64,000 nucleotides of DNA from Kosakonia sp. SMBL-WEM22. Its GTDB lineage: Bacteria > Pseudomonadota > Gammaproteobacteria > Enterobacterales > Enterobacteriaceae. Both the position numbers and the translations under genes were made by a program. Of this stretch, positions 50,401 to 57,573 are shown piece after piece; position 1 is the stretch's first letter; each line of letters begins with the position of its first letter. The notes under the pieces are model-generated. The model was given only the letters and a program-made list of their open reading frames with translations. It was not told the DNA's origin and searched no databases. The DNA is taken from positions 1,302,001 to 1,366,000 of the forward strand of contig NZ_CP051488.1 in NCBI RefSeq assembly GCF_014490785.1, in the 5' to 3' direction.

Positions 50401-51179
50401 ACGGCAGTGACATCAGAGGGGGAATACAGAGCAACTCCATCGCGCTGATCACCAACACGCTGGCGCAGGTCAACACCCGGAATCTGCTCAGTGTGCAGTA
50501 CGGCGACAACAAGGCCGGGATTGAGCGTGTCGACAACGTGATGGCGGATGCCAGCCAGGCCGTTGCCGAGTCGCTCAGAATGCTGGATGCCAGCGCGGGC
50601 GGCGGCACGGCAAATGCCACTGATTTTGCCAGAACCATGGCGGATTTTTCACAGGTCTCCGCGACAAGAATCAACTCGCTGTCAGTGACGTTAAACGGTC
50701 AGCAGGCGGCAATCGTCCAGAATGCCCAGGCAGTGGCTGACATCAACGGGAATCTGAATGCAATGTACAGCATCAAGGTGGGGGTGGATGCGAACGGGCG
50801 TCAGTATGCCGCCGGGATTGGGATCGGCGTGCAGAACACACCGGCGGGCATGCAGTCGCAGGTGCTCTTTCTGGCAGATCGGTTCGCTGTCATGACACAG
50901 GCAGGCGGAACGGTAAGCCTCCCGTTCGTGGTGCAGAACGGGCAGACCTTCATCAACGAAGCCTTTATCAATTACGCGTCAATCACCCTCGCCCGGGTGG
51001 GATCGTGGTATTCCGCCAACTATGTGGCCGGGAAGACCGGAACCATCATGAAGGCGGACGGAACGTTTGAGGTCAACGGCGCCGTATCGGGCCAGGGACG
51101 CATGCAGATAACGAACAACCGCATCATTTCTTTTGACGCACAAAACCGGCCGGCAGCCGTTATGGGGCAACGCTTATAA
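47418..51179 (+). CDS. Host-specificity tail tip protein J
   Basis: A 1253-residue gpJ-like protein starting MTNTVIKGRKGGGTKT. The conserved N-terminal tip region (SIQSIARAKILVALGEGEFAGGL ... FPGVENELQV) is followed by fibronectin-type domains (about residues 620-820), a long helical region and the DUF1983-type segment (SQVLFLADRFAVM, FVVQNGQTFINEAFI) near 1150. The C-terminal end determines the outer-membrane receptor. It is of similar length to lambda J (1132) and intact. Confidence 0.95.
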   Translation: MTNTVIKGRKGGGTKTRTPVEAPDSIQSIARAKILVALGEGEFAGGLDGRSIYLGDASSYTPLQNADGSYNFNNVKYEFRSGTQDQSYIQGFPGVENELQVAYELKAAVPYVRSVSNTQLSALRIRLGWPSLLNQKDNGDKVGTRVEYAIDLSADGGTYVTVVNGAVDDKTTTLYERSHRIDLPKATTGWQLRVRRITPDSTTINVVDSMRVEAVTEIIDAKLRYPNTALLYIEFDAKQFPNGIPQVVCNPKGRIIRVPDTYDPDTRTYSGTWEGGFKWAWTDNPAWIYYDIVLNERFGLGQRIDATQIDKWELYRIAQYCDQPVPDGKGGSGTEPRFRCNVYIQERNDAWTVLRDLAGIFRGMTYWGDNKLYVLADMPRDIWHIYNHASVVDGKFTFADPSETTRNTAALVNWSDPANHYKDTPEVVYDKDLAMRFDYSQLEMTAIGCTRQSEANRRGRWALLTNGIGEVVTFSTGMDVPPVGEVIGVAANELAGRVIGGRVSAVSGRNITLDRAADVSAGNRLFLNLPSGVAQARTVQAVNGNIVTVTTAYSETPEAECCWGVDADDLFIALFRVTGTRDNDDGTFEVTGATYSPDIYAAVDNGARLDERPVSVIPPGVQAPPENIVVDSYSTVSQNIAITTMRVAWDSVKGAIAYEAEWRRDSGNWVSVPRTSSLGFEVPGIYAGRYLVRVRAVNASDVSSIWATSAEVILTGKVGNPPKPVGFTASENVVFGIELTWGFPANTDDTLKTEIQYSLTGSEDDAMLLADVPYPLRRYQQMGLKAGQIFWYRAQLVDRTGNESGYTDWVRGQSSTDVTDITEAVLAQIKDTDLFKDLIENAVESSQAVADLAEAVKQNAADLAAAAGANRQTAEAIIGNALAIADVVVRQSAQQGANSARFEQLREVIATETEARVTDVIRLEAKTAQNAAGITEVRQALANETEARATAVDQLTAQTEENRASVTALTQTVTDLDSSTASRFEEISAEIAGIDGSDIRGGIQSNSIALITNTLAQVNTRNLLSVQYGDNKAGIERVDNVMADASQAVAESLRMLDASAGGGTANATDFARTMADFSQVSATRINSLSVTLNGQQAAIVQNAQAVADINGNLNAMYSIKVGVDANGRQYAAGIGIGVQNTPAGMQSQVLFLADRFAVMTQAGGTVSLPFVVQNGQTFINEAFINYASITLARVGSWYSANYVAGKTGTIMKADGTFEVNGAVSGQGRMQITNNRIISFDAQNRPAAVMGQRL

Positions 51180-52132
51180 TGCAGATGTTTATTGCGGGTA
51201 CCAGCTTTGACGCCATCAACGCCATGGCGGCCAGTTATGTTCTGGATGTCATCACCATCACCGGTACCGGGAGTAAAACCTACTCCCTGGCCGGGGTGGA
51301 ACTGACGTATGCCATCGTGAATGACTTTATGGGAGGGCAGTTAACCGGGGCAACCTACAGCGTCAGTGTCAGTGGATTAACCGTGTCGTGGAACGTTAAT
51401 AATGCCGTCACCCTGATTGTGTACGGCAGCCCGGTGGCGGGCACGCAGAGTGACTATTTTGGCTTTCAGCTCTTCCAGTACCTGAACGGGGTGAGGACGG
51501 TCAAGCTGGCCCCGAATTATGTGCCGCTGTGCCTGCGCCAGATTATAGATGTGCCGGCCGGCGCGCGGACCGTGCAGACGCAGGTTCCGGCGGGTAACCC
51601 GGTCATGTGCTTTCACCGGCATACCGGAGCGGCAATGGATATCTGCTGGTGGAAGCCCGCCACGGTCAGCGGGTATCACGCACTGCAGTTTCCCACGGAC
51701 GGCAGCAACCAGACCGGATGCCGGGTGTATGTGTTTTCAAATATTCTCGCGAACATTCCGGATTACGGGTTCTATCTTTACCGCGACGGGCAGATGGTCT
51801 GGCACAGCAACTGCCTTCCCCTTCAGGTTATTCCGCTCACAAACGGGGATATCACCAGTGATACGCCGCTGGCGGTGTCGTCCAGCGTCACGGCGCATAT
51901 CTTCGTGCCGCAGGACCCGGCTTATCCGACGGGGTACAGCAACTTTATGTGTGCATCAGCGGGAAATGACGGGACCCGGTATAAGGTGCAGGTGGGAAAA
52001 GTATTCCAGAGCACCTTTATCAGCAGTCCCGACGAGGGCAGGCGAATGAAAGGGTGGGCATGTGGCGGGGTGGGGTATATCGACACGCAGTTCTATGACC
52101 AGTACTACAGATATGCCCTTGGCCTGGCCTGA
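51179..52132 (+). CDS. Tail tip-associated protein downstream of J
   Basis: A 317-residue beta-rich protein (MQMFIAGTSFDAINAMAAS ... FQLFQYLNGVRTVKLAPNYVPL). It overlaps the J stop by one base (TAATG) and is probably translationally coupled. Proteins of this kind follow J in HK97-like phages and are taken as tail components. The exact role is not known. It contains several Cys and Trp. Confidence 0.75.
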   Translation: MQMFIAGTSFDAINAMAASYVLDVITITGTGSKTYSLAGVELTYAIVNDFMGGQLTGATYSVSVSGLTVSWNVNNAVTLIVYGSPVAGTQSDYFGFQLFQYLNGVRTVKLAPNYVPLCLRQIIDVPAGARTVQTQVPAGNPVMCFHRHTGAAMDICWWKPATVSGYHALQFPTDGSNQTGCRVYVFSNILANIPDYGFYLYRDGQMVWHSNCLPLQVIPLTNGDITSDTPLAVSSSVTAHIFVPQDPAYPTGYSNFMCASAGNDGTRYKVQVGKVFQSTFISSPDEGRRMKGWACGGVGYIDTQFYDQYYRYALGLA

Positions 52133-52137
52133 TATTA

Positions 52138-52389
52138 TCACTCCGTCAGCGGCAGCCTGTCGCAGGACGATGTATCCGTGAAAGCACTCCGTTCAACCCA
52201 CTGATAACCAAAGCTGCCGCCGGAGAGATATTCGGTGGTGCTGACCGGTTTTCTTATGCCGAATACCGGTACCGCCACCCGGCTTTTCATCACCACCGCC
52301 CCGTTATAGCACAGCGGCGGCGTGTTGCTGGCGCAGCCTGATGCCATTAACGAAACCAGCACAACCGCCGCAGCGTTAATTATTTTCAT
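52138..52389 (-). CDS. Cor-like exclusion lipoprotein
   Basis: An 83-residue lipoprotein: hydrophobic signal, lipobox MASGC (Cys19), then PLCYNGAVVMKSRVAVPVFGIRKP ... GYQWVERSAF and a late Cys. Opposite-strand lipoproteins of this size just after J in N15, phi80 and HK022-type phages are Cor, which blocks the FhuA receptor and excludes related phages. Size, lipobox, two further Cys and position all fit. Sequence similarity is recalled only loosely. AGGGA precedes the ATG. Confidence 0.65.
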   Translation of the reverse strand: MKIINAAAVVLVSLMASGCASNTPPLCYNGAVVMKSRVAVPVFGIRKPVSTTEYLSGGSFGYQWVERSAFTDTSSCDRLPLTE

Positions 52390-52540
52390 CTTTATTCCCT
52401 GAACAGTATGGATGTGAATCCATTCTATTGGCCGCCTGGTCAGGCGCTAAATAGATTAAACAGATCAATATTTCCTGATTGATCGACTTTATCGATCGTT
52501 TATACGCGCGCCGTATTCTGGCGCCATGCCCGGAGAAAAC

Positions 52541-53827
52541 ATGATTTACACAACTGGCTCCATCGCGGTCAGCGGCAACACCCTGACCGGCACAGGCACA
52601 AATTTCACCCAGGCTGGCTCACTCATCCGTAATGGCTGCACCGTACTGGTCATGACCAGCCCCGTGCAGGTATTCCAGATCACAGCCATTGGTAACGCGA
52701 CCACCCTCACGGTATCACCGGCAGCCAGCCCGGCTATTCCCGCAGGTACTAAATTCGCCATTCTGCTGAGCGACAGCCTGAGCGTGGATGGCCTGGCACA
52801 GGATATTGCCGAGACGTTCAGCATGTACCAGCGGTACATGGGCGGCTTTGCTGACGTGATGAACGGCAGTGGAGATGTGACCATCACCATTAACGGTCAG
52901 CCTGTCACCGTTCCCGGCCAGAAGACGCTGGCGAAGAAGGGGGCTAACACTGACATCACCAGCCTGGGCGGGCTGACCACTGCACTGAGTATCCAGCAGG
53001 GCGGAACCGGTTCAAAATCGGCAGATGATGCGCGCAAAAACCTGGGCATAGTGGACAGTACGGGGACAGTTCCCGTTTCACTTGGTGGTACAGGTGCAAA
53101 AAGCAGTACGGATGCGCGCGTAAATTTAGGTGCGGCCTCTGCCGGTGATAATAATGATGTTACAAGTTTTTCCGGAGTAATCGCTCCCCGCGGCTCCATC
53201 AATTCACGCTTGTCTGGAGGGGCATCAGTTAAACTTGATTTGGGTGGCGCTCTGGGCACGGCAGTGAAACCTTTTAACCTGAACCTTACCCGGCTCGGAA
53301 ATGCCACAAATAACTGGAATATTCAGTCCACATACGGCTACCTGGTAGGTGATGACGGATCTTTCAACGCTTCAGGACCGATAATGATTTCTACCGATGG
53401 ATCTTCCACAGATCGGGTATGGATATTCCGTAACAGTGATGGTGCAATCAAAACCACTTACGGCACTATTTCCCCGGGGGCGTCCGACGAGCGAGTAAAA
53501 AATATCGTCCGGGAAATTACGGAAGAAGAGGCGATTAGATTTATCAGCGAAGTGAGACCGATACGATATGCGTTCAAGTGGCGACCGGAGCAGATAAAAG
53601 TTGGTTTCAGAGCCCAGAACATTGAAGCGCTGGATCCGGAACTGGTTGAAATTACGTCTCTGACGATTCCAGGGCTGGATGGCAGCGACATTGTAATTCA
53701 GGACGGGAAGATGATAGATCCCGGTGAAATCGGCGCGGCTTACCTGGTGCCTGTCGTGCAACAACTTCTGCGGCGCGTCAGCGAGCTTGAAGCAGAAATT
53801 AAAACTTTGAACCCGCAGGGATCGTAA
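52541..53827 (+). CDS. Tail fibre with S74 intramolecular chaperone
   Basis: A 428-residue fibre. The N-terminal attachment domain starts MIYTTGSIAVSGNTLTGTGTNF. Short repeats follow (LSIQQGGTGSKSADDARKNLG, then LGGTGAKSSTDARVNLGAA). The C-terminal S74 chaperone (about 315-428) begins GASDERVKNIV, with autocleavage expected before Ser315. The coiled end VSELEAEIKTL trimerises and leaves after cleavage. It recognises a surface receptor. Full length. Confidence 0.88.
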   Translation: MIYTTGSIAVSGNTLTGTGTNFTQAGSLIRNGCTVLVMTSPVQVFQITAIGNATTLTVSPAASPAIPAGTKFAILLSDSLSVDGLAQDIAETFSMYQRYMGGFADVMNGSGDVTITINGQPVTVPGQKTLAKKGANTDITSLGGLTTALSIQQGGTGSKSADDARKNLGIVDSTGTVPVSLGGTGAKSSTDARVNLGAASAGDNNDVTSFSGVIAPRGSINSRLSGGASVKLDLGGALGTAVKPFNLNLTRLGNATNNWNIQSTYGYLVGDDGSFNASGPIMISTDGSSTDRVWIFRNSDGAIKTTYGTISPGASDERVKNIVREITEEEAIRFISEVRPIRYAFKWRPEQIKVGFRAQNIEALDPELVEITSLTIPGLDGSDIVIQDGKMIDPGEIGAAYLVPVVQQLLRRVSELEAEIKTLNPQGS

Positions 53828-53897
53828 AAAAGCCCCGGCGACGGGGCAGTTACATTCCGTGCCTGTCTGGTGCAGGCTACGGGGCTGTTTTAATTTT
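53826..53897. terminator. Terminator region after the tail fibre
   Basis: GCCCCG-GCGA-CGGGGC (53832-53847) with A-run before it ends leftward transcripts. A second stem GCCTG/CAGGC (about 53861-53877), with GCTGTTTTAATTTT after it, can end the rightward late message. Confidence 0.6.
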
Positions 53898-53971
53898 AGT
53901 CGAAAGACGATTTAACTTAAGAAAAATTACCGACGGTTCAAGCCGTTGACAAATCTTCTTGCCGCTTCGTC

Positions 53972-54014
53972 TTGATAAGCTCTGAAATTCAAAATACTGT
54001 GTATATAAACAGTA
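53972..54014 (+). promoter_or_regulatory. LexA-controlled promoter of the SOS gene pair
   Basis: TTGATA (53972-53977), a 17-base spacer and TACTGT (53995-54000) form the promoter. A perfect LexA box CTGT-N8-ACAG (53997-54012, flanked TA...TA) lies over the -10, so the genes at 54033-54658 should be induced by DNA damage. Confidence 0.85.
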
Positions 54015-54032
54015 TTAATGAAGGTGCATATC

Positions 54033-54272
54033 ATGCCAAGAAGAGACGATATTGAGACAGCATTCAGGCAGGCCATAGTGATGGAGCCGAGCGGACGGCG
54101 AACGGTAACCACGGCAGATTTTTTGAAGGTTTTGCTCACGTTTAACTGGGACTGGACGCCGCGCGAGGCTAACCAGTGGATTGAGGGACACGTCAGCACC
54201 TTCAAAGATATCTCTCAACAAGAGGGAGAGCTCCGCACGTTCATGATGTACAACCCGAACGGAGGTCTGTGA
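54033..54272 (+). CDS. SOS-linked small protein upstream of the HumD-like gene
   Basis: A 79-residue protein starting MPRRDDIETAFRQAIVMEP. The ATG at 54033 has AAGGTG upstream, while an ATG five codons earlier has none. It is followed by GRRTVTTADFLKVL, NWDWTPREANQWIEGHVSTFKDIS and ends YNPNGGL. I do not know its function. It is the first gene after the LexA box and overlaps the next gene. A degraded copy of its C-terminal part lies at 62875-62977. Confidence 0.7.
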   Translation: MPRRDDIETAFRQAIVMEPSGRRTVTTADFLKVLLTFNWDWTPREANQWIEGHVSTFKDISQQEGELRTFMMYNPNGGL

Positions 54273-54658
54273 TGGGATTCCCTTCGCCAGCTACTGACTA
54301 CATGGATGAAAAGATATCTCTCGACCATGAGCTGATTCGTGTACCTTCCGCGACATACTTCCTGCGCGCCGGCGCCGAGTCCCGGCGCGAATCAATAAAG
54401 AAGGGGGCTTTGCTGATTCTGGACATGTCGGTCACTCCGTTAGACGGGTCGATAGTGATGTGCCATCTGGATGAGCAGATGCGTATGCTGCGATTGCGGC
54501 TTCACCCGCGACCGAGGCTGGAGGAGCTGGATCGACCAGAAATCACTTACCCGATGACCAGTGATGATTACGACGGCCGCCTGGTATTCAAAGGGGTGAT
54601 CACCTACATCATCAACGATGCCAGGACTGGGGAGTTTGACTACTGCCCTGTGATGTAA
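54272..54658 (+). CDS. UmuD'-like protein (HumD type)
   Basis: A 128-residue protein beginning MGFPSPATDYMDEKISLDHELIRVPSATYF, exactly at the point where E. coli UmuD' starts after self-cleavage (GFPSPAADYVEQ). It therefore lacks the N-terminal arm and needs no cleavage, like P1 HumD. A Ser aligns with UmuD Ser60 (Ser37 in AGAESRRE), but the catalytic Lys position reads Leu/Arg (EQMRMLRL), so protease activity is unlikely. It would modulate host UmuC (Pol V) or mimic UmuD' after damage. No umuC is adjacent. LexA-controlled with the gene before it. Confidence 0.85.
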   Translation: MGFPSPATDYMDEKISLDHELIRVPSATYFLRAGAESRRESIKKGALLILDMSVTPLDGSIVMCHLDEQMRMLRLRLHPRPRLEELDRPEITYPMTSDDYDGRLVFKGVITYIINDARTGEFDYCPVM

Positions 54659-54963
54659 TTTTGCACAGGTAGCTCACCCATCGAGTACTACACGTTGAGA
54701 GGGTGAGCCGTTGATCACACGTTATTCATTTTCGTGCGACCACATAGGCATTATGCGTTTTGAGATGAAGTAGTTCCAAATATGCAAATGGAATAACCGG
54801 AACAAGCGGTTTTGTGTGGATACGCATATTTCTACATCATAACTCTGTACCCTGTTACTGGCGATCAACGTTAGCTTTAATATTATGGGGGTACATCTGG
54901 GGGTATTTGATAAAGTGAATTTTATATTTAATATTAAAAATCAAATAATTATATGTCTATATT
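54659..54963. other. Right arm of the prophage (attP arm)
   Basis: No gene is seen. TGGGGGTA occurs twice 12 bases apart at 54886-54906, the counterpart of the left arm-type sites at 14185-14205. The region between the HumD-like gene and these sites is AT-rich and otherwise featureless. Confidence 0.65.
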
Positions 54964-54977
54964 GAATCCTGTAGGGC
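54964..54977 (+). other. attR core
   Basis: GAATCCTGTAGGGC matches the argU 3' segment GAACCCTGTAGGGC (14052-14065) at 13 of 14 positions. It lies 57 bases beyond the right arm-type repeats and nine bases before the truncated integrase of the next prophage. No other good copy was noticed in the window. Confidence 0.7.
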
Positions 54978-54985
54978 ATTTAAAA

Positions 54986-55507
54986 TCAGCAGGTTACACT
55001 GATTTCAATCCAGCCCCAGACATACGCCACAGCACGCAGTAATTCGCGCATGAATGACAGGTGCTGGCTCTTTGTTGCCTGGCTCACCGGCTTCGCTACG
55101 TATGGAGGCGGCTCCCTTCCTTTCCGCAAAGCAGAATCCCGGCGCGTTTGCCAGGTACGAAGATGCCGGCGGTTGATCATCTTCGAGACCGCATCATTAA
55201 CCTGTTCAGCAGTAATGGTGGAGATGTCACGCCCTGCGAAATGCTGCAGGAAAAACTCTATCTTTGTCCGATCATCGTCAAGTGACCGTTTATCTTCCTT
55301 CTCGCGCAGCCATCTGATGCAGCACTCCTCAAACGTCCTCGCCGGTAAATCACCAATCTGATCTACCCGCCACGCTTCAGCCTTTAACTTATCGTGCAGC
55401 TCCTGCGCTTGCTTTTTGTCCCCCGTACCAAGAGATCGTCTAATTCTTTTCCCTGACGGCGTAACGAAATGACAGTGCCAGACGCCGCCCCTGAGGGTGA
55501 TTGACAT
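54986..55507 (-). pseudogene. intD: IntD-like integrase, C-terminal half missing
   Basis: 173 residues remain of a DLP12 IntD-type tyrosine recombinase (about 387 residues in E. coli). MSITLRGGVWHCHFVTPSGKRIRRSLGTGDKKQAQELHDKLKA is the arm/N-terminal part. Similarity runs to LRAVAYVWGWIE and then ends with five foreign residues and a stop at the attR junction. The whole catalytic domain (Arg, His-x-x-Arg, Tyr) is gone, so it is inactive. In DLP12 this gene also lies next to argU on this strand. It marks the left end of a second, older prophage. Confidence 0.88.
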
Positions 55508-55719
55508 AAAACTTCTCCTTTATGTTCACCCGCGCTCGCTGCAACAGGATCGCGCCGGGCGTGTAAATACGCAATACAAGCCGCATCGGTTGTGCGGTAT
55601 TTGTTCCCGATCTTCTGCCCGGCCAATTGACCGGAATCAATCAGCCGGTAAATAGTGCGAGGAGACACGATCAGGAATTCCGCCGCCTGCTGCGCAGTGA
55701 TTTGCTTTTCAGAAACCAT
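55384..55719 (-). CDS. Excisionase-like HTH protein of the second prophage
   Basis: A 111-residue protein. The first 60 residues (EKQITAQQAAEFLIVSPRTIYRLIDSGQLAGQKIGNKYRTTDAACIAYL) are a HTH_17/excisionase domain. It overlaps the integrase remnant, the normal xis-int coupling of DLP12-type phages. The C-terminal 50 residues run into the int frame and may be non-native. It could still bind DNA but has no active integrase to steer. Confidence 0.75.
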   Translation of the reverse strand: MVSEKQITAQQAAEFLIVSPRTIYRLIDSGQLAGQKIGNKYRTTDAACIAYLHARRDPVAASAGEHKGEVLCQSPSGAASGTVISLRRQGKELDDLLVRGTKSKRRSCTIS

Positions 55720-55836
55720 GGTTTACTCCAGGCAAAAAGAAGCCGCCCGCAGGCGGCAAACATCAAGGAATGATAGATAGTTCTTATCGGTGCTTAGCAC
55801 CCAACAGGCGACTCAGTGAATCGCCTTTAATTTGCG

Positions 55837-56222
55837 TCACAGGGTAGGTTCTGGGTATTCACACCATTCCACGATATGAATGTCGGCGTGTTGAATGCCC
55901 TCAATTTGGAATATCCATTCCCATTTGCCGGTCGGAACGCCACGGCTCATCCATTCAGCGCGCCAGGCAATGAGCAAGCCTTCGCCATTGAGGTCATTAA
56001 CCAGTAGCCGGTGCGGTGTTCCCACTCGTAATCCGCCTGGGCGTAATCAACAGCCGTCACGAAGTCGTTATAAGCTTCGGTTGCGTTATTGTGGCTGAGA
56101 CCGGCGTAAGGCGTGTTTGCTGGTGGGATAGAGAAGGTGACGAGTTGTGCCGGTGTTTCCGGGAAGAGGGCGATAATTCTCTCGCCCGGTCATCAACCCA
56201 TTTTTCACGTTCAATTTCTGCG
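55837..56222 (-). pseudogene. Frameshifted early gene of the second prophage
   Basis: Three minus-strand frames join into one protein: EREKWVDDRA (near 56210-56180), then RIIALFPETPAQLVTFSIPP ... DYEWEHRTGYWLM (about 56180-55995), then LNGEGLLIAWRAEW ... IHIVEWCEYPEPTL to the stop at 55837. Two frameshifts are needed. The 5' end is also lost near 56222. The family is a phage early protein of unknown role. Confidence 0.7.
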
Positions 56223-56234
56223 GGGCTTTTTTAT

Positions 56235-56367
56235 GCGCCTCGCACGCGCAAACACTAACCCGAGCCTTTCAGAAAGCTGAGCCTGAGAACAACCGATGGC
56301 ATCATTGCGGCCTTTCGGGTGACGGTTGTTCTGTGCGACAGGTTTATCTTCCTGAAAGGAATCGACC
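56235..56367 (+). ncRNA. Conserved structured leader RNA, copy B
   Basis: Shares GCGCCTCGCA-GCGC, GAG-CTTTCAG, GAGCCTGAG, TGCGACAGG and AAAGG before an ATG with copy A at 29019-29129. A 10-bp stem AGAACAACCG/CGGTTGTTCT encloses a small GC hairpin, inside an outer AGCCTG/CAGG pairing. The inner sequence differs from copy A while pairing is kept, as expected of a functional RNA. Confidence 0.55.
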
Positions 56368-56432
56368 ATGACATATCCAACTACAGCATTTCTGCATGTT
56401 CTGCGGATAACTCAACAATGCGTCTGATTTTA

Positions 56433-56453
56433 ATGACATTATGATAATGTCAT
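56433..56453. promoter_or_regulatory. Perfect 21-bp palindrome upstream of the peptidase gene
   Basis: ATGACATTAT and its exact complement flank a single G (56433-56453). It lies 37 bases before the ATG at 56490, the place for a repressor operator. Confidence 0.65.
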
Positions 56454-56489
56454 CTACTGGTTCTGTAAGGCCATTAACAGGAGTTTTAT

Positions 56490-57031
56490 ATGGCGCAGCA
56501 AGCGCAAGAAGAGGGTAGCTTACGATTGTTGAGGCTGGGTGAGATAAAACTGGCTAAGTCTGTGTTTGGCGATTCTATCCAATATCATAAAGTCTGGATT
56601 CATCATGACAGTTATTTGCCTTTAGGGATGCAAAACCAATACGCAGCGCTGGCCCCGAATGGGGAACTTTATTTTCGTTACTGGTACCAGGACGATTTTT
56701 CTAAAGCAGCTGCTGATATGCAATACCTTTTCATCCATGAAATGAGCCACGTTTGGCAGCGTGAGAAAGGAATGTATGTAAAGCTTCGTGGTCTTTTCCG
56801 TTGGGCCGTAAGCTATCGGTATGGACTGGATAAACGAACCCTCAGACAGTACCCGTTAGAGCAGCAAGCGCAAATAATTGCTGATCATTTTTCTTAGAGA
56901 CATTTGGCTACGCTCAATGGCTGGTGTTAAGGGGTAAAAACTATGATGTCGTATCGTATGATGGCGAGCTTGACGAGGCCGTTGTTAGTGGGCGGTACAA
57001 ACATACGCTGAGGGGTTTTCCGAATGTTTAA
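56490..57031 (+). pseudogene. Rhs/Vgr-associated zinc peptidase, frameshifted
   Basis: The first frame gives 135 residues including the metallopeptidase motif FIHEMSHVWQREKG (HExxH). It stops at 56895 just after a five-T run. In the -1 frame the protein continues LETFGYAQWLVLRGKNYDVV ... YKHTLRGFPNV to 57031, making about 180 residues. It resembles proteins annotated as Rhs- or vgr-related and associated with type VI secretion. The HExxH part is intact, so the short product might still act. The next gene starts inside its end. Confidence 0.7.
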
Positions 57032-57446
57032 ATTCTCGAAAGCATGGTTGTTTTCTATTTTCCTTCTGAGTGGCTGCCCTGGACAAGGTGACAGATTAAC
57101 CCCGAGTGAAACAACAAAAGTAAAACTGATTTCAAATGACGTGTGTTTTAACGTGCCAGAATCTGAAGATTTTCAACCTTCTATTATAATTATTGCCCCA
57201 AGAAAAACGCCTCATAAAGAAAGATGGTATCGCGAACACCCCTCTCTTGAGGTCAGAAATGGGAGTCTGTGCATCCCACCGACATTCTACTCATTTACAC
57301 CTGATACGCCTTACATCGTCGAATATTTGCTTACCTCCTTATCAAAAAGTAATTCTGGTGCTTCAAGACATGTTGTCGTGGGCTTTGAACTTACCAGCGG
57401 CAGGGTTCACCAGCTCGTTTTAGATAAAAGTGAGATCAGCCAATAA
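57024..57446 (+). CDS. Lipoprotein paired with the peptidase, possible immunity protein
   Basis: A 140-residue lipoprotein with lipobox LLSGC (Cys18) after MFKFSKAWLFSIF and a mature beta-rich part with Cys in NDVCFNVPE and SLCIPPTFY. It overlaps the end of the peptidase frame, implying coupling. I associate this pairing with proteins annotated as periplasmic T6SS immunity lipoproteins. The pair could be an effector-immunity unit left in the prophage remnant. Confidence 0.65.
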   Translation: MFKFSKAWLFSIFLLSGCPGQGDRLTPSETTKVKLISNDVCFNVPESEDFQPSIIIIAPRKTPHKERWYREHPSLEVRNGSLCIPPTFYSFTPDTPYIVEYLLTSLSKSNSGASRHVVVGFELTSGRVHQLVLDKSEISQ

Positions 57447-57495
57447 GAAACTTATACCAACTCCGAATCATGATCGACTAACTCTGCGTACCTCA

Positions 57496-57518
57496 AAGCC
57501 GCCTCCGGGCGGTTTTTT
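57496..57518 (+). terminator. Terminator after the lipoprotein gene
   Basis: AAGCCGCC-TCC-GGGCGG with six U, the same hairpin type that precedes J in the first prophage. Here it is also just before the J-like remnant block. Confidence 0.8.
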
Positions 57519-57573
57519 ATTGCCATCACAATGGGCAGCCCCATCGTAATGGCATAACCATAAGGGCAATAAC

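Larger units (their letters stand above)
56223..56489. other. Region with second structured leader and a truncated frame
   Basis: Copy B of the leader (listed next) ends at an ATG (56368) whose frame reads MTYPTTAFLHVLRITQQCV and stops at 56427. This suggests the gene once controlled was cut by a recombination that brought in the peptidase gene. The palindrome at 56433-56453 and the peptidase ribosome site (AGGAG) complete the stretch. Confidence 0.55.
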
